Assembly: GCF_036075115.1 (NCBI RefSeq)
Contig: NZ_CP107958.1
Span: 4,712,001-4,776,000 of the forward strand
Direction: 5' to 3'
From: Streptomyces sp. NBC_00377
Lineage (GTDB): Bacteria > Actinomycetota > Actinomycetes > Streptomycetales > Streptomycetaceae
Length of the DNA stretch: 64,000 nucleotides
The notes beneath the pieces are model-generated. The model worked only from the letters and a program-made list of their open reading frames with translations, ran no database searches and had not been told where the DNA came from. Shown one piece after another: positions 42,040 through 50,860 of this stretch. A program made the translations under genes and the position numbers. Within the stretch, counting starts at the first letter, position 1. The number at the start of each line of letters is the position of its first letter.

Positions 42040-43863
42040 TCACACGGACGGACCCAGCCGCGCCAGTGCCCTCAACGCCCCTGGCAGGAAGCGTGACAGC
42101 GCATAGGCGCCCCGCGCCTCGACGGTGACCGGAACCACCGCCTCGTTGAGCGTGACCGCCCGCAGGATGGCGCTCGCGACCTTCTCGGGCGGGTAGTTGC
42201 GGATCCCGTACGCGCGCGTGGAGCGCTTCTGGCGGCGCCGTTCCTCCTCCGCGTCCACCCCCACGAAGGCTGCGGTGGCAGTGATGTTGGTCCTCACCAG
42301 ACCGGGACATATGGCCGTGACGCCGATGTCCTGGCCGGCCAGTTCCGCGCGCAGACACTCGCTGAGCATCAGGACGGCCGCCTTGGAGGTGCTGTAGGCG
42401 GGCAGCGTCCGGGACGGCAAGTAGGCGGCCGCCGAAGCGGTGTTGACGATGTGGCCACCCTGGCCGCGCTCCGCCATCTGCCGGCCGAAGAGACGGCAAC
42501 CGTGGATGACGCCCCACAGGTTGACGTCCAGGATCTTGCGCCAGTCCTCGGACGTCGTGTCGAAGAAGGAACCCGACATCCCGATACCCGCGTTGTTCAC
42601 CAGCACGTCCACCACGCCGTGTTGTGCGAGGACCCGCTCTGCGAGCTTCTCCATCGCCCGCTCGTCGGAGACGTCCACCGCCTCCGCCCAGGCCCCGGCC
42701 GCGCCGATCAGGCGGCATCTCTCGGCCGTGTCGGCCGCGCCCTGCGCGTCCCGGTCGACGGCTATGACGCGGGCGCCCGCCTCGGCGAACGCGAACGCCG
42801 TGGCCCGGCCGATGCCGCTCGCCGCCCCGGTGAGCAGCACCAACTGACCGCCGAAACGCTCGGCATGCCCGTTGTCGGCGACCCTGCCCACCGACCGCCG
42901 CGTGCTGCTCCGGCGGCTCACTCCCGCCGTCTCGACCGCACCGTGCCCTTGCCGTTCTCCCTCGACCGACGTTACGAAGTCGTTGATCCAGGAGGCCAGT
43001 TGATCGGGCCTGGTACGCGGGACCCAGTGCCCGGTCGACAGGGTGCGCCGGGTCAACCGGGGCACCCATTCCTCCAGTTCGTCGTACAGCCGCTCCGACA
43101 GGAACCGGTCCCCCGTGGGCGTGATGAGCTGCACGGGCACGTGCGCGTGCGCGTCGGGGCGCGGCCGACGCAGCCGGGTCCGTACGTTGTCCCGGTACAA
43201 CCAGGCCCCGTTGGCCGCGTCCGACGGCAGCGAGGGCGTCGGGTAGTCACCGGCGGGTACCTTCTCGATGCGCCGCAGGATGCCCGGCCAGCGCCTGCCG
43301 AGCGGACCGCGCCAGGCCAGTTCGGGCAGAGCGGGCGTGTGCAGCAGGTACACGTACCAGGATTTGGCGCCCTGGCCGAGCAGTTGGCCGATCCTGCGCG
43401 GGGTCGGCCTGGCCAGACGCTTGTCGATCCAGTGCCCGAAGTGGTCGAGCGACGGCCCGGACATCGAGGTGAAGGACGCGATGCGGCCCCTGGTGCGCTC
43501 GACCGTGACGAACTCCCAGGACTGCACCGAGCCCCAGTCGTGCCCCACGAGATGCACCGGCCGGTCCGGGCTGACCGCGTCCGCCACCGCCAGGAAGTCG
43601 TCCGTGAGCTTCTCCAGGGTGAACCCGCCCCGCAGCGGCTTCGGCACGCCGGAACGGCCGTGACCCCGGACGTCGTACAGCACCACATGCAGCCCGTGGC
43701 GGTCCGCCAGCCGGGACGCCGCCTCGGCCCACACCTCCTTGCTGTCCGGGTAGCCGTGCACCAGGACGACCGTCGGCCGTCCGGGATCCCCCAGCTCGGC
43801 GACGCACAGCTCGATCCCGCCCGTCCGCACCCGCCGCTCACGCACGCCCTCCGGCAACGTCAC
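42040..43863 (-). CDS. alpha/beta hydrolase - short-chain dehydrogenase fusion
   Basis: 607 residues from GTG 43863. Residues 1 to about 300 are an alpha/beta hydrolase of epoxide-hydrolase type: HGYPDSKEVW oxyanion region, then GHDWGS with Asp109 as nucleophile. Residues about 338-600 are an SDR with the cofactor motif TGAASGIG (345-352), NNAG, and the YxxxK pair in AYSTSKAAV. Known CatD/EphD-like fused hydrolase-SDR proteins occur in actinobacteria (mycobacterial EphD). They may hydrolyse an ester/epoxide and then oxidise the product. Bounded by the DnaA-box gap downstream and a 324-bp gap upstream. Confidence 0.88.
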   Translation of the reverse strand: MTLPEGVRERRVRTGGIELCVAELGDPGRPTVVLVHGYPDSKEVWAEAASRLADRHGLHVVLYDVRGHGRSGVPKPLRGGFTLEKLTDDFLAVADAVSPDRPVHLVGHDWGSVQSWEFVTVERTRGRIASFTSMSGPSLDHFGHWIDKRLARPTPRRIGQLLGQGAKSWYVYLLHTPALPELAWRGPLGRRWPGILRRIEKVPAGDYPTPSLPSDAANGAWLYRDNVRTRLRRPRPDAHAHVPVQLITPTGDRFLSERLYDELEEWVPRLTRRTLSTGHWVPRTRPDQLASWINDFVTSVEGERQGHGAVETAGVSRRSSTRRSVGRVADNGHAERFGGQLVLLTGAASGIGRATAFAFAEAGARVIAVDRDAQGAADTAERCRLIGAAGAWAEAVDVSDERAMEKLAERVLAQHGVVDVLVNNAGIGMSGSFFDTTSEDWRKILDVNLWGVIHGCRLFGRQMAERGQGGHIVNTASAAAYLPSRTLPAYSTSKAAVLMLSECLRAELAGQDIGVTAICPGLVRTNITATAAFVGVDAEEERRRQKRSTRAYGIRNYPPEKVASAILRAVTLNEAVVPVTVEARGAYALSRFLPGALRALARLGPSV

Positions 43864-44187
43864 TTCCCCCCTGCCTTCCCTTCCGCTTCCGGCCGGCGCC
43901 GGGAAACGGAGAGTCCGTGTGCCCCTGCCGTTGGCGCCGCTGTCATGCCACTCGGGTACCCCCGTCCGCGCCGACCGCGCTACGTGTCCGTCATGTGGCA
44001 TCGCCGAATGTGGCAGTTGTTAGAGACCGCGTCAACAGGAGGATCCGGAGCTTGTGGAAAACCCGACGACAGCGCCCCGTAGCTCTCAGGCATGGCATCC
44101 CCTACGTGCCCGTACATCTGAGGTCTGAGGTGAAGACGGCTCTGAAGTCTGACGATTTTCGTGGTGTGCGTCACTAATTTCGATGAC
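43864..44187. other. 324-bp divergent intergenic region (hydrolase-SDR / ABC operon)
   Basis: No gene was seen. It holds two ATGTGGCA direct repeats (43993-44000, 44008-44015) 15 bp apart, and the heptamer array at 44117-44154 near the ABC operon start. Confidence 0.6.
44117..44154 (+). repeat. TCTGARG heptamer pairs upstream of the ABC operon
   Basis: TCTGAGG-TCTGAGG (44117-44130), 10 bp, then TCTGAAG-TCTGACG (44141-44154): four heptamers in two tandem pairs with a 24-bp period, ending 33 bp before the preferred operon start. It looks like an operator for a cooperative regulator. Confidence 0.6.
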
Positions 44188-45171
44188 GTGACTGTGATCG
44201 CGACCGAAAGCCTGAGCAAGCGGTTCCCCCGGGTGACCGCTCTTGACCGGCTCTCCCTGGACGTCGGGCCCGGTGTGACCGGCCTCGTCGGAGCCAACGG
44301 GGCCGGCAAGTCCACACTTATCAAGATCCTTCTGGGTCTGTCGCCCGCCACGGAGGGCCGCGCCGAGGTGCTCGGCCTCGACGTCGCGAGCAGGGGCGCC
44401 GACATCCGCGAGCGGGTCGGCTACATGCCGGAACACGACTGCCTGCCGCCCGACGTCTCGGCCACCGAGTTCGTCGTGCACATGGCCCGCATGTCCGGCC
44501 TGCCGCCCACCGCGGCGCGTGAGCGCACCGCCGACACGCTGCGCCATGTCGGTCTGTACGAGGAGCGCTACCGCCCCATCGGCGGCTACTCCACCGGCAT
44601 GAAGCAGCGCGTGAAGCTCGCCCAGGCCCTCGTCCACGACCCGCAGCTGGTGTTCCTGGACGAACCGACCAACGGCCTCGACCCGGTCGGCCGGGACGAG
44701 ATGCTCGGGCTCATCCGCCGTATCCACACCGACTTCGGCATCTCGGTCCTGGTCACCTCACATCTGCTGGGCGAACTGGAGCGCACCTGCGACCACGTCG
44801 TCGTCGTCGACGGCGGCAAGCTCCTGCGCTCCAGCTCCACCACCGACTTCACCCAGACCACGACCACCCTCGCCATCGAGGTCACCGACACCGACGCCCA
44901 GCCGGACGGCACCCGCGCGGTCCGCGAGGCGCTGCACGCGCGCGGGGTGGAGGTTCTGGACGCCAACAGCGGCCTGCCGGGCGCCGGCCATGTCCTGCTG
45001 CTGACCGCTCAGAGCGAGGACACGTACGACGTCGTCCGGGACGTGGTCGCCGACCTCGGCCTCGGCCTGGTGCGCATGGAACAGCGCAGGCACCACATCT
45101 CCGAGGTTTTCACGGACGCCGACACCAGCAACGACCAGCAGCGGAAGGAGACCGTCGGCCATGGCAGTTGA
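44188..45171 (+). CDS. ABC transporter ATP-binding protein (ABC-2 type, first)
   Basis: 327 residues from GTG 44188 (MTVIATESLSKRFPRVTALDRLSLDVGPG), though the start lacks a clear ribosome binding site and may be leaderless or lie elsewhere. Walker A is GANGAGKST, the signature is YSTGMKQRVKLAQAL, Walker B is QLVFLDEPTNG, followed by a C-terminal accessory domain of about 100 residues. It pairs with the ABC-2 permease next to it (11-bp overlap). Similar transporter systems export polysaccharides, drugs or lipids. It is the first gene of a four-gene operon with two ATPases and two permeases. Confidence 0.92.
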   Translation: MTVIATESLSKRFPRVTALDRLSLDVGPGVTGLVGANGAGKSTLIKILLGLSPATEGRAEVLGLDVASRGADIRERVGYMPEHDCLPPDVSATEFVVHMARMSGLPPTAARERTADTLRHVGLYEERYRPIGGYSTGMKQRVKLAQALVHDPQLVFLDEPTNGLDPVGRDEMLGLIRRIHTDFGISVLVTSHLLGELERTCDHVVVVDGGKLLRSSSTTDFTQTTTTLAIEVTDTDAQPDGTRAVREALHARGVEVLDANSGLPGAGHVLLLTAQSEDTYDVVRDVVADLGLGLVRMEQRRHHISEVFTDADTSNDQQRKETVGHGS

Positions 45172-46069
45172 GCACCCGGTCACCGCCCCCTCGGGTGACC
45201 AGACCCGCATCCACAACATCGGCTACCGCAGCTACGACGGGCCCCGCCTGGGCCGCGCCTACGCGCGCCGCTCCCTCTACTCGCAGTCCCTGCGCGGCGC
45301 CTACGGCCTCGGCCGCTCGGTGAAGTCCAAGGTGCTGCCCATGCTGCTGTTCGTGGTGATGTGCGTCCCCGCGGCCATCATGGTCGCGGTCGCCGTCGCC
45401 ACGAAGGCCAAGGAACTGCCCGTCGACTACACGCGCTACGCGATCATCATGCAGGCCGTCATCAGCCTGTACGTCGCCTCGCAGGCCCCCCAGTCCGTCT
45501 CGCGGGACCTGCGCTTCAAGACCGTGCCGCTGTACTTCTCCCGGCCCATCGAGACCGCCGACTACGTGCGCGCCAAGTTCGCGGCGCTGGCCTCGGCGCT
45601 CTTCGTGCTCACCGCCGCCCCACTGCTGGTTCTGTACATCGGCGCGCTGCTGGCCAAGCTGGACTTCGCCGACCAGACCAAGGGATTCGCTCAAGGACTC
45701 GTCTCCGTGGCCCTGCTCTCGCTGCTCTTCGCCGGCCTCGGCCTGGTCATCGCCTCGGTGACCCCGCGGCGCGGGTTCGGTATCGCCGCCGTCATCGCCG
45801 TCCTGACCATCTCCTACGGCGCCGTCTCCACGCTCCAGGCCATCGCCGAGGCGCAGGACAGCACCGGTTCCATTCCCTGGATCGGCCTGTTCTCACCGGT
45901 CACCCTCATCGACGGCGTGCAGTCGGCGTTCCTGGGCGCCTCCTCGGCCTTCCCGGGCGCTGTCGGCCCGACCAACGGGGAGGGCGCCGTCTACGTCCTC
46001 GTCCTCCTCGGTCTCATCGCCGCGAGCTACGGCCTCCTGATGCGCCGCTACCGAAGGGTCGGACTGTGA
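45161..46069 (+). CDS. ABC-2 type transporter permease (first)
   Basis: 302 residues from ATG 45161, overlapping the preceding ATPase gene by 11 bp and the next one by 4 bp (GTGA). It contains about six hydrophobic segments, a basic, Arg/Tyr-rich N-terminus (...GYRSYDGPRLGRAYARRSLYSQSLRGAYG...) and extracellular loop QDSTGSIPWIG. It forms the membrane channel for the neighbouring ATPases. No substrate is suggested by sequence. Confidence 0.88.
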   Translation: MAVEHPVTAPSGDQTRIHNIGYRSYDGPRLGRAYARRSLYSQSLRGAYGLGRSVKSKVLPMLLFVVMCVPAAIMVAVAVATKAKELPVDYTRYAIIMQAVISLYVASQAPQSVSRDLRFKTVPLYFSRPIETADYVRAKFAALASALFVLTAAPLLVLYIGALLAKLDFADQTKGFAQGLVSVALLSLLFAGLGLVIASVTPRRGFGIAAVIAVLTISYGAVSTLQAIAEAQDSTGSIPWIGLFSPVTLIDGVQSAFLGASSAFPGAVGPTNGEGAVYVLVLLGLIAASYGLLMRRYRRVGL

Positions 46070-46977
46070 CCACGCTCAGCATCGATCACGTCTCCCGCTG
46101 GTTCGGCAACGTGGTCGCCGTCAACGACATCACCATGACCATCGGCCCCGGCGTCACCGGCCTGCTCGGTCCCAACGGCGCCGGGAAGTCCACCCTCATC
46201 AACATGATGGGCGGCTTCCTGGCCCCCTCCACGGGCACGGTCACCCTCGACGGACAGCCGGTCTGGCGCAACGAGGCCATCTACAAGCACATCGGCATCG
46301 TCCCCGAGCGCGAGGCGATGTACGACTTCCTCACCGGCCGCGAGTTCGTCGTCGCCAACGCCGAGTTGCACGGCCTGGGCGCCAAGGCCGCCCAGAAGGC
46401 GCTGGCCACGGTCGAGATGGAGTACGCGCAGGACCGCAAGATCTCCACGTACTCCAAGGGCATGCGGCAGCGCGTGAAGATGGCCAGCGCCCTCGTGCAC
46501 GAACCGTCGCTGCTGCTGCTCGACGAGCCGTTCAACGGCATGGACCCGCGCCAGCGCATGCAGCTCATGGACCTGCTGCGGCGCATGGGCGACGAGGGCC
46601 GCACCGTGCTGTTCTCCTCGCACATCCTCGAAGAGGTCGAGCAACTCGCCTGGCACATCGAGGTCGTCGTCGCGGGCCGGCACGCCGCCAGCGGTGACTT
46701 CCGCAGGATCCGCCGTCTGATGACCGACCGGCCGCACCGCTATCTGGTGCGTTCCAGCGACGACCGCGCCCTCGCGGCAGCGCTGATCGCCGACCCGTCG
46801 ACGTCCGGCATCGAAGTCGACCTCGCCGAAGGTGCCTTGCGCATCCAGGCCGTCGACTTCGGCCGATTCACCGCCCTGTTGCCGAGGGTCGCCAAAGACC
46901 ACGGCATCCGGCTGCTGACGGTCTCGCCGTCCGACGAGTCCCTCGAGTCCGTCTTCTCGTATCTCGTCGCGGCGTAG
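46066..46977 (+). CDS. ABC transporter ATP-binding protein (second)
   Basis: 303 residues from GTG 46066, overlapping the permease stop (GTGA). Walker A is GPNGAGKST, the signature YSKGMRQRVKMASAL, Walker B SLLLLDEPFNG, with an additional C-terminal domain. This is the second ATPase in the operon; two non-identical ATPases with two permeases imply two half-transporters or a heteromeric complex. Paralogous to the first ATPase. Confidence 0.92.
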   Translation: MTTLSIDHVSRWFGNVVAVNDITMTIGPGVTGLLGPNGAGKSTLINMMGGFLAPSTGTVTLDGQPVWRNEAIYKHIGIVPEREAMYDFLTGREFVVANAELHGLGAKAAQKALATVEMEYAQDRKISTYSKGMRQRVKMASALVHEPSLLLLDEPFNGMDPRQRMQLMDLLRRMGDEGRTVLFSSHILEEVEQLAWHIEVVVAGRHAASGDFRRIRRLMTDRPHRYLVRSSDDRALAAALIADPSTSGIEVDLAEGALRIQAVDFGRFTALLPRVAKDHGIRLLTVSPSDESLESVFSYLVAA

Positions 46978-46988
46978 GAGGCCGAAAG

Positions 46989-47708
46989 ATGTACGACCCC
47001 ACAGTCGCCCGGCTCACCTATCGAGCCCTGCTCGGCCGCCGCCGGGCCCTCATCCTGGGCGCCCTGCCCCTTCTGCTGATCGCCATCTCCGTGGTGGTGC
47101 GCGGCCTCGCGGGCGCCGACGACCAGACGGCGTCCGACCTGCTCGGCGGCCTGGCCCTCGCCACCATGGTGCCGATCATCGGCGTCATCGCGGGCACGGG
47201 CGCGATCGGCCCGGAGATCGACGACGGCTCCGTGGTGTACCTGCTCTCCAAGCCGCTGAAGCGGCCGACGATCATCTTCACCAAGCTGATCGTGGCCGTC
47301 GCGGTGACGATGGTGTTCTCCGCGCTGCCCACGCTCATCGCCGGTTTCATCCTCAACGGCAACGGCCAGCAGATCGCCGTCGCCTACACGGTGGCCGCGC
47401 TGGTCTCCTCCATCGCCTACGCGGCGGTCTTCCTGCTGCTGGGCACGGTGTCCCGGCACGCGGTGGTCTTCGGCCTCGTCTACGCCCTTGTCTGGGAGGC
47501 CCTGTTCGGGTCGCTGGTGCCGGGCGCGCGCACGCTCAGCGTCCAGCAGTGGTCGCTGGCCGTCGCCCACAAGGTGGCCGGCGGGGACCTCGTCACCTCC
47601 GACGTCGGTCTGACCACGGCGACGGTCCTGCTGGTCGTGGTGACCGTCCTGGCCACCTGGTTCGCGGGGCAGAAGCTGCGGGCGCTGAAGCTCGCCGGAG
47701 AGGAGTGA
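46989..47708 (+). CDS. ABC-2 type transporter permease (second)
   Basis: 239 residues from ATG 46989, 11 bp after the second ATPase. It has about six hydrophobic segments, shorter and different from the first permease. MYDPTVARLTYRALLGRRRALILGALPLLLIAISVVVRG has the pattern of a permease N-terminus with a basic cytosolic segment. Completes the four-gene operon. Substrate unknown. Confidence 0.88.
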   Translation: MYDPTVARLTYRALLGRRRALILGALPLLLIAISVVVRGLAGADDQTASDLLGGLALATMVPIIGVIAGTGAIGPEIDDGSVVYLLSKPLKRPTIIFTKLIVAVAVTMVFSALPTLIAGFILNGNGQQIAVAYTVAALVSSIAYAAVFLLLGTVSRHAVVFGLVYALVWEALFGSLVPGARTLSVQQWSLAVAHKVAGGDLVTSDVGLTTATVLLVVVTVLATWFAGQKLRALKLAGEE

Positions 47709-47802
47709 GCGGCCCCGGCGGGCGGCGACCGCTGGTTCTTGACGGCGGCTTCACCTGTGCCCCGACACACTGGGCGAAGCGGACAGGGCTGGGAGGACGG
47801 GG

Positions 47803-48045
47803 ATGGCGGACGACGAACCGGTGAGCGGCGGTCGCGAGCGGTCCGGGGACGAGGTCCGGAACGGCCTCGTCCTGGACGAGGACTTCATACGGGCCGCCGA
47901 GACGTCCGAACCGTCCGCCCGGGCCCGGATGCTGGCCGCACGCTGGCGCGCGGAGGCACCCGAGCCGCAGCCCTGGCGGGCCGACGAGCCGCCCGCGGGC
48001 TGGTTCTTCAGCAAGGCCCGACGACGCAGGTGGCGCCGCCGGTGA
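47803..48045 (+). CDS. small charged protein, conserved hypothetical (80 aa)
   Basis: 80 residues from ATG 47803 behind GGGAGGACGGGG. An acidic region (DDEPVSGGRERSGDEVRNGLVLDEDFIRAAETSEPSARARMLAARW) is followed by a Trp/Arg-rich, strongly basic end (PQPWRADEPPAGWFFSKARRRRWRRR). No TM segment. It resembles a small conserved Streptomyces protein, but I know no function. It is on the same strand as the ABC operon, 94 bp downstream; probably separate. Confidence 0.75.
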   Translation: MADDEPVSGGRERSGDEVRNGLVLDEDFIRAAETSEPSARARMLAARWRAEAPEPQPWRADEPPAGWFFSKARRRRWRRR

Positions 48046-48173
48046 CTCCGCCCGGCATCGCCGTTCGTACGGCTGTTTTATTCGGTGGCGCCCAACTTGT
48101 CCTGCGGGCACAGTGGTTGTACGCGCAGCGCCGGAAGGGATCCGGTGCCACAGACCGGGAGAGGAGCGCGACG

Positions 48174-48236
48174 ATGCCCATGCACGGCAGTCCGTCGAGT
48201 TCCCTTCAGGGCAGCCGGCGGCGGGTCGCGGAGTAG
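48174..48236 (+). CDS. candidate 20-residue ORF with strong ribosome binding site
   Basis: MPMHGSPSSSLQGSRRRVAE, with GGGAGAGGAGCGCGACG before ATG 48174. It lies in the gap between the 80-aa gene and tRNA-Ser. The strong Shine-Dalgarno and good spacing support translation, but length and lack of known homologues make it speculative. Confidence 0.35.
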   Translation: MPMHGSPSSSLQGSRRRVAE

Positions 48237-48326
48237 TTACGCCTCCGTCGGACCCGCACCGCAGGGGAGCTGCCCGGGGCGGCCGCTTCGAGCACGCGAT
48301 GTCGCTCTCGCGTGGGCCGCCCACCC

Positions 48327-48413
<87 letters not shown>

Positions 48414-48655
48414 GAGGCGTTGTCACTGGGACTTGGCGGGTTTTGTGCCGAGGGTGAGTTTTCGGGCTCGCGTCAGCCGGCGCGAGCACTGGTGTGACCG
48501 GGTGACCGGGTGATCGGTACCGGTGGCTGTACGGGTGCGGGTGCGTCGTGGCTGGTCGCGCAGTTCCCCGCGCCCCTGATCGCCTGCGGCGATCGGTGGC
48601 CGCGGGGTGCTGTGTTCCTGATTGCCTGGCGCGAGGCGTATGCCTCACCCTGCAC

Positions 48656-48751
48656 AGCCCGCAAGCCCGCAAGCCCGCAAGCCCGCAAGCCCGCAAGCCC
48701 GCAAGCCCGCAAGCCCGCAAGCCCGCAAGCCCGCAAGCCCGCAAGCCCGCA
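48656..48751. repeat. (AGCCCGCA)12 octamer tandem repeat
   Basis: Twelve perfect copies of an 8-bp unit (96 bp), between tRNA-Ser and the end of the leftward Cof phosphatase (48780). It creates long open frames (ARKPASPQ...) in all frames that are not real genes. The copy number is likely to vary by slippage. Confidence 0.97.
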
Positions 48752-48779
48752 GCGTCGAGACGTCGTCGGCTGAGGTCGC

Positions 48780-49586
48780 TCAGGTGGGCAGGAGGGGTTC
48801 CAGAACGGTGGCGATGCCGTCCTCGTCGTTGGAGGCGGTCACCTCGTCCGCCACGGCCTTGAGTTCCTCGTGGGCGTTGGCCATGGCTACGCCCCGGGAC
48901 GCCCAGGCGAACATGGGGATGTCGTTGGGCATGTCACCGAAGGCGATGGTGTCGGCGGCTTTCAGGCCCAGGCGGCGGGCCGCCAGGGAGAGCCCCGTCG
49001 CCTTGGAGAGGCCCAGAGGGAGCAGTTCCACGATGCCCGCGCCGGCCATCGCGACCGTGACGAAGCCGCCCGCGGCCCGCCGGGCCGCCTCGGCCAGCGC
49101 GTCGTCCGAAAGCTTCGGATGCTGTATGTAGATCTTGCTCAGCGGAGCCGACCAGAGATCGGACGCATCGGTGAACGGAGTCGTCGGCAGGGTTCCCGCG
49201 AGCGCGTAGCCGGGGCCGACCAGCACATCCCCGTCCAGGCCGTCACGGCTCGCCGCCAGGTACAGCGGGCCGACCTCCGCCTCGATCTTGGCCAGCGCCA
49301 CCCCGGCCAGCTGCCTGTCCAGGGTCACCGAGGTCAGCAGGCGGTGCGAGCCGGCGTCGTAGACCTGGGCACCCTGGCCGCAGACCGCGAGGCCGTCGTA
49401 GCCGAGGTCGTCGAGGATGTGCCGGGTCCACGGCACCCCGCGGCCCGTCACCACGATGTGCGCGGCGCCCGCCGCGGTGGCCGCGGCGAGGGCGTCACGG
49501 GTGCGCCCGGAGATCGAGTCGTCGGAGCGCAGAAGTGTTCCGTCGAGGTCGGTGGCGATGAGCCGGTAGGGGAAAGCGGCGGTCAC
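48780..49586 (-). CDS. Cof-type HAD-IIB phosphatase (second)
   Basis: 268 residues from GTG 49586, overlapping the serS stop by 4 bp (GTGA), so translationally coupled to serS. HAD motif I YRLIATDLDGTLLRSDDSISGRT and the ending ...IAFGDMPNDIPMFAWASRGVAMANAHEELK are the same type as the gene at 38831. Known members dephosphorylate small metabolites. Coupling to serS is conserved in streptomycetes as I remember it; a proofreading or metabolite-repair role is only a guess. Ends 29 bp from the octamer repeat. Confidence 0.9.
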   Translation of the reverse strand: MTAAFPYRLIATDLDGTLLRSDDSISGRTRDALAAATAAGAAHIVVTGRGVPWTRHILDDLGYDGLAVCGQGAQVYDAGSHRLLTSVTLDRQLAGVALAKIEAEVGPLYLAASRDGLDGDVLVGPGYALAGTLPTTPFTDASDLWSAPLSKIYIQHPKLSDDALAEAARRAAGGFVTVAMAGAGIVELLPLGLSKATGLSLAARRLGLKAADTIAFGDMPNDIPMFAWASRGVAMANAHEELKAVADEVTASNDEDGIATVLEPLLPT

Positions 49587-50860
49587 TTGGCCACCGGCTC
49601 CAGAACCTCACGGCCGCCGAGGTAGGGGCGCAGCACCTCGGGCACGTACACGGAACCGTCGGCCTGCTGGTGGTTCTCGAGGATCGCGACGATCGTGCGC
49701 GGAACGGCGCACAGCGTGCCGTTGAGCGTGGCCAGCGGGCGTACCTGCTTGCCCTCCCGGACGCGGATCGACAGCCGGCGGGACTGGAACTCGGTGCAGT
49801 CCGAGGTCGAGGTCAGCTCGCGGTACTTGCCCTGGGTCGGGATCCACGCCTCGCAGTCGAACTTGCGGGCGGCCGAGGAGCCGAGGTCACCGGAGGCGAC
49901 GTCGATGACCCGGAACGGCAGCTCCAGCGCGGAGAGCCACTGCTTCTCCCACGCCAGCAGGCGCTGGTGCTCGGCCTGCGAGTCCTCGGGCGTGACGTAC
50001 GAGAACATCTCGACCTTGTCGAACTGGTGGACGCGGAAGATGCCCTTGGTGTCCTTGCCGTGCGAGCCGGCCTCGCGGCGGAAGCACGGCGAGAAGCCCG
50101 CGTAGCGCAACGGCAGCCGGTCCGCGTCGATGATCTCGTCCATGTGGTACGCGGCCAGGGGGACCTCGGAGGTGCCGACCAGGTAGAGGTCGTCCTTGTC
50201 GAGGTGGTAGACGTCCTGGGCCGCCTGGCCGAGGAAGCCGGTGCCCGCCATGGACTGGGGGCGGACCAGCGCCGGGGTCAGCATCGGCGTGAAGCCGGCG
50301 GCGGTGGCCTGGGCGATCGCCGCGTTGACCAGGGCCAGCTCCAGCAGGGCGCCGACGCCGGTGAGGAAGTAGAAGCGGGAGCCGGAGACCTTCGCGCCGC
50401 GCTCGACGTCGATCGCGCCGAGGATCTGGCCGAGCTCCAGGTGGTCCTTGGGCTCGAAGCCCTCGGCGCCGAAGTCGCGGATCGTGCCGTGCGTCTCGAG
50501 GGTGACGAAGTCCTCCTCGCCGCCCACGGGCACGTCGGGGTGCACGAGGTTGCCGAGCCGCTGGAGCAGCTCCTGGGTCTCGGTGTCGGCGGCGTCGCGC
50601 TCGGCGTCGGCGGCCTTGACGTCGGCGGCGAGCTGGCTCGCCTTCTTCAGCAGCTCGGCCTTCTCATCCGCGGAGGCCTTGGGGATGAGCTTGCCGAGCG
50701 CCTTCTGCTCGGCGCGCAGCTCGTCGAAGCGGACGCCGGACGACCTGCGCCGCTCGTCGGCGGAGAGGAGGGAGTCGACGAGCGCGACGTCCTCTCCACG
50801 GGCACGCTGGGAAGCGCGCGCACGGTCGGGGTCCTCACGGAGCAGGCGAAGGTCAATCAC
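49583..50860 (-). CDS. serS: seryl-tRNA synthetase
   Basis: 425 residues from GTG 50860. An N-terminal coiled-coil arm (MIDLRLLREDPDRARASQRARGED..., about 30-100) binds the long variable arm of tRNA-Ser; the class II catalytic core has motif 2 (FSPCFRREAGSHGKDTKGIFRVHQFDKVEMF) and motif 3 region (...RPLATLNGTLCAVPRTIVAILENHQ). It charges tRNA-Ser (one gene of which is 1 kb away). It leads a two-gene unit with the Cof phosphatase. The 607-bp upstream region contains a DnaA-box cluster. Confidence 0.97.
   Translation of the reverse strand: MIDLRLLREDPDRARASQRARGEDVALVDSLLSADERRRSSGVRFDELRAEQKALGKLIPKASADEKAELLKKASQLAADVKAADAERDAADTETQELLQRLGNLVHPDVPVGGEEDFVTLETHGTIRDFGAEGFEPKDHLELGQILGAIDVERGAKVSGSRFYFLTGVGALLELALVNAAIAQATAAGFTPMLTPALVRPQSMAGTGFLGQAAQDVYHLDKDDLYLVGTSEVPLAAYHMDEIIDADRLPLRYAGFSPCFRREAGSHGKDTKGIFRVHQFDKVEMFSYVTPEDSQAEHQRLLAWEKQWLSALELPFRVIDVASGDLGSSAARKFDCEAWIPTQGKYRELTSTSDCTEFQSRRLSIRVREGKQVRPLATLNGTLCAVPRTIVAILENHQQADGSVYVPEVLRPYLGGREVLEPVAK

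Noticed and set aside
48656..48751. Octamer array considered as a CRISPR
   Set aside because: Units are 8 bp with no spacers and no cas genes.
48510..49131. Long open frames with KPASPQAR repeats across 48660-48750
   Set aside because: They are translations of the octamer array in all frames; no ribosome binding site or real protein evidence.
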